Positions 4,930-5,545 of a DNA stretch of 5,545 bases are shown one piece after another. The DNA comes from Bacteroidales bacterium (GTDB taxonomy: Bacteria; Bacteroidota; Bacteroidia; Bacteroidales; UBA7960): contig SLNU01000071.1 in assembly GCA_007132865.1 (NCBI GenBank), forward strand, positions 1-5,545, in the 5' to 3' direction. Every line of letters starts with the position of its first letter. Within the stretch, counting starts at the first letter, position 1. Below the pieces are notes generated by a model that saw only the letters and a list, made by a program, of their open reading frames with translations, was not told where the DNA came from and did no database searches. The position numbers were made by a program, and so were the translations under genes.

Positions 4930-5545
4930 TCAAACACCAACAAAGTATTCCCGAATAATAGCCGTATTCCAGACCTCTATCCAGGCTCCCTGACCGCCAT
5001 CTGCTAGCGGATTCCAGGTGCCCACAATGAATAACAGGTTGTGTGGGTGTGGCCACATATTCAGCGTTACATCGGACTCCCATTGTAAATCCATTCTTTC
5101 GCCAGCTAGCATATTAAGGCGAATAGGATTGAACCGGCTGCTGTGTGGACCAATGCTAGCACTCATCCTATTGGCATAGTTCACAAATGTAGGGTTAATC
5201 CAGAAGGTGCGCCCCGGCGTATCGGTGCGGATACGCCAAACGTCGAATTGTAGTCGCTCTCGGTCATACTGTGAAGTTGGTCCCAGAAAGTTTCCGGCAC
5301 CGGCACTAGTTGTACTATAGGCAATCAGGCCAAAGTCAATAGTTACGTCAACCCCTGTATCGTTCCTGATCCCAGTTAATGCGGCTCCCCCAATCAGGAA
5401 ATTGGAGTCAGTTCTTTCCCACTCGAATCTGCGAAATTCGCCCGGCAGTGCCACAAATTCTATGTCTGGCTCAATCCCACCAATAAGCTCGATGGATTGC
5501 CTCCTAAACCCTGCATCGTCGAGCGTGATAACTTGACTAGTACCA
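4930..5545 (-). CDS. Beta-rich protein, 5' end beyond the window (partial)
   Basis: The reading frame is open from the TGA at 4930-4932 to the right edge, giving at least 204 residues. A GTG at 5452-5454 could serve as a start, but it has no SD site and 30 sensible codons precede it (GTSQVITLDDAGFRRQSIEL and onward), so the gene is taken as truncated by the window. In visible-residue numbering, strand-like stretches include VDVTIDFGLIAYST (around 64-77), RLQFDVWRIRTD (96-107) and IRLNMLAGERMDLQW (143-157). The end is Trp- and Asn-rich (NPLADGGQGAWIEVWNT, 176-192). There are no membrane helices, cysteines or catalytic motifs. The composition and its place at the head of the run suggest a viral surface or capsid protein. 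AGG-AGG arginine codons at 5500-5505 mimic an SD site, but no ATG, GTG or TTG follows at the right distance in frame. Confidence 0.75.
   Translation of the reverse strand, partial: GTSQVITLDDAGFRRQSIELIGGIEPDIEFVALPGEFRRFEWERTDSNFLIGGAALTGIRNDTGVDVTIDFGLIAYSTTSAGAGNFLGPTSQYDRERLQFDVWRIRTDTPGRTFWINPTFVNYANRMSASIGPHSSRFNPIRLNMLAGERMDLQWESDVTLNMWPHPHNLLFIVGTWNPLADGGQGAWIEVWNTAIIREYFVGV

Noticed and set aside
4736..5083. A 115-codon minus-strand frame across the junction of the two rightmost genes
   Set aside because: It overlaps the ends of two supported genes with better SD sites, and its product is rich in Arg, Cys and Ser with no recognisable domain.
5500..5506. TAGGAGG near the right edge, resembling the stop-SD motif seen elsewhere
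   Set aside because: It falls on in-frame Arg-Arg codons of the partial gene, and no ATG, GTG or TTG follows at the right spacing in that frame. It could matter only if the gene used a rare start such as ATC.

Overview
This window is a dense run of ten genes, all read from the minus strand, with a decayed transposon fragment at the left edge. Genes are 0 to 37 bases apart or overlap slightly, and nearly every start has a strong Shine-Dalgarno (SD) site. Most products are short, unfamiliar, beta-rich or membrane-associated proteins. This looks like part of the structural module of a bacterial virus or virus-like element, or an integrated copy of one. A bacterial host is suggested by the SD sites and by one protein with a peptidoglycan-binding domain. 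The host cannot be named. No terminase, portal, tail, integrase or replication gene is visible, so the viral reading is an inference.

Layout in transcription order (right to left). (1) 5545-4930: a partial beta-rich protein running off the window. (2) 4898-2795: three soluble proteins. These are a protein with a basic N-terminus and acidic tail, a long coiled-coil protein ending in a C4 zinc ribbon and acidic tail, and a small helical protein. They are coupled by abutting or overlapping stop and start codons. (3) 2757-2593: a tiny membrane-anchored or secreted proline-rich protein. (4) 2568-1435: two adjacent beta-rich proteins that look like distant paralogues and are candidate virion proteins. 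(5) 1423-250: a multi-pass membrane protein, a membrane-anchored peptidoglycan-binding protein and a two-helix membrane protein. (6) 179-20: the broken 3' end of a TnpB (IS200/IS605 OrfB-type) gene, in DNA of clearly higher G+C.

The best functional guess is a virion-assembly and envelope module: beta-rich shell proteins, small membrane proteins, and a wall-binding protein for entry or exit. This fits a tailless, membrane-containing virus better than a tailed phage, but no hallmark gene proves it. Further points of interest are stop codons fused to SD sites at four consecutive junctions, acidic C-termini whose Glu/Asp codons provide the next gene's SD site, a shared membrane-anchor and proline-stalk module in two genes, and a marked excess of CTAG.
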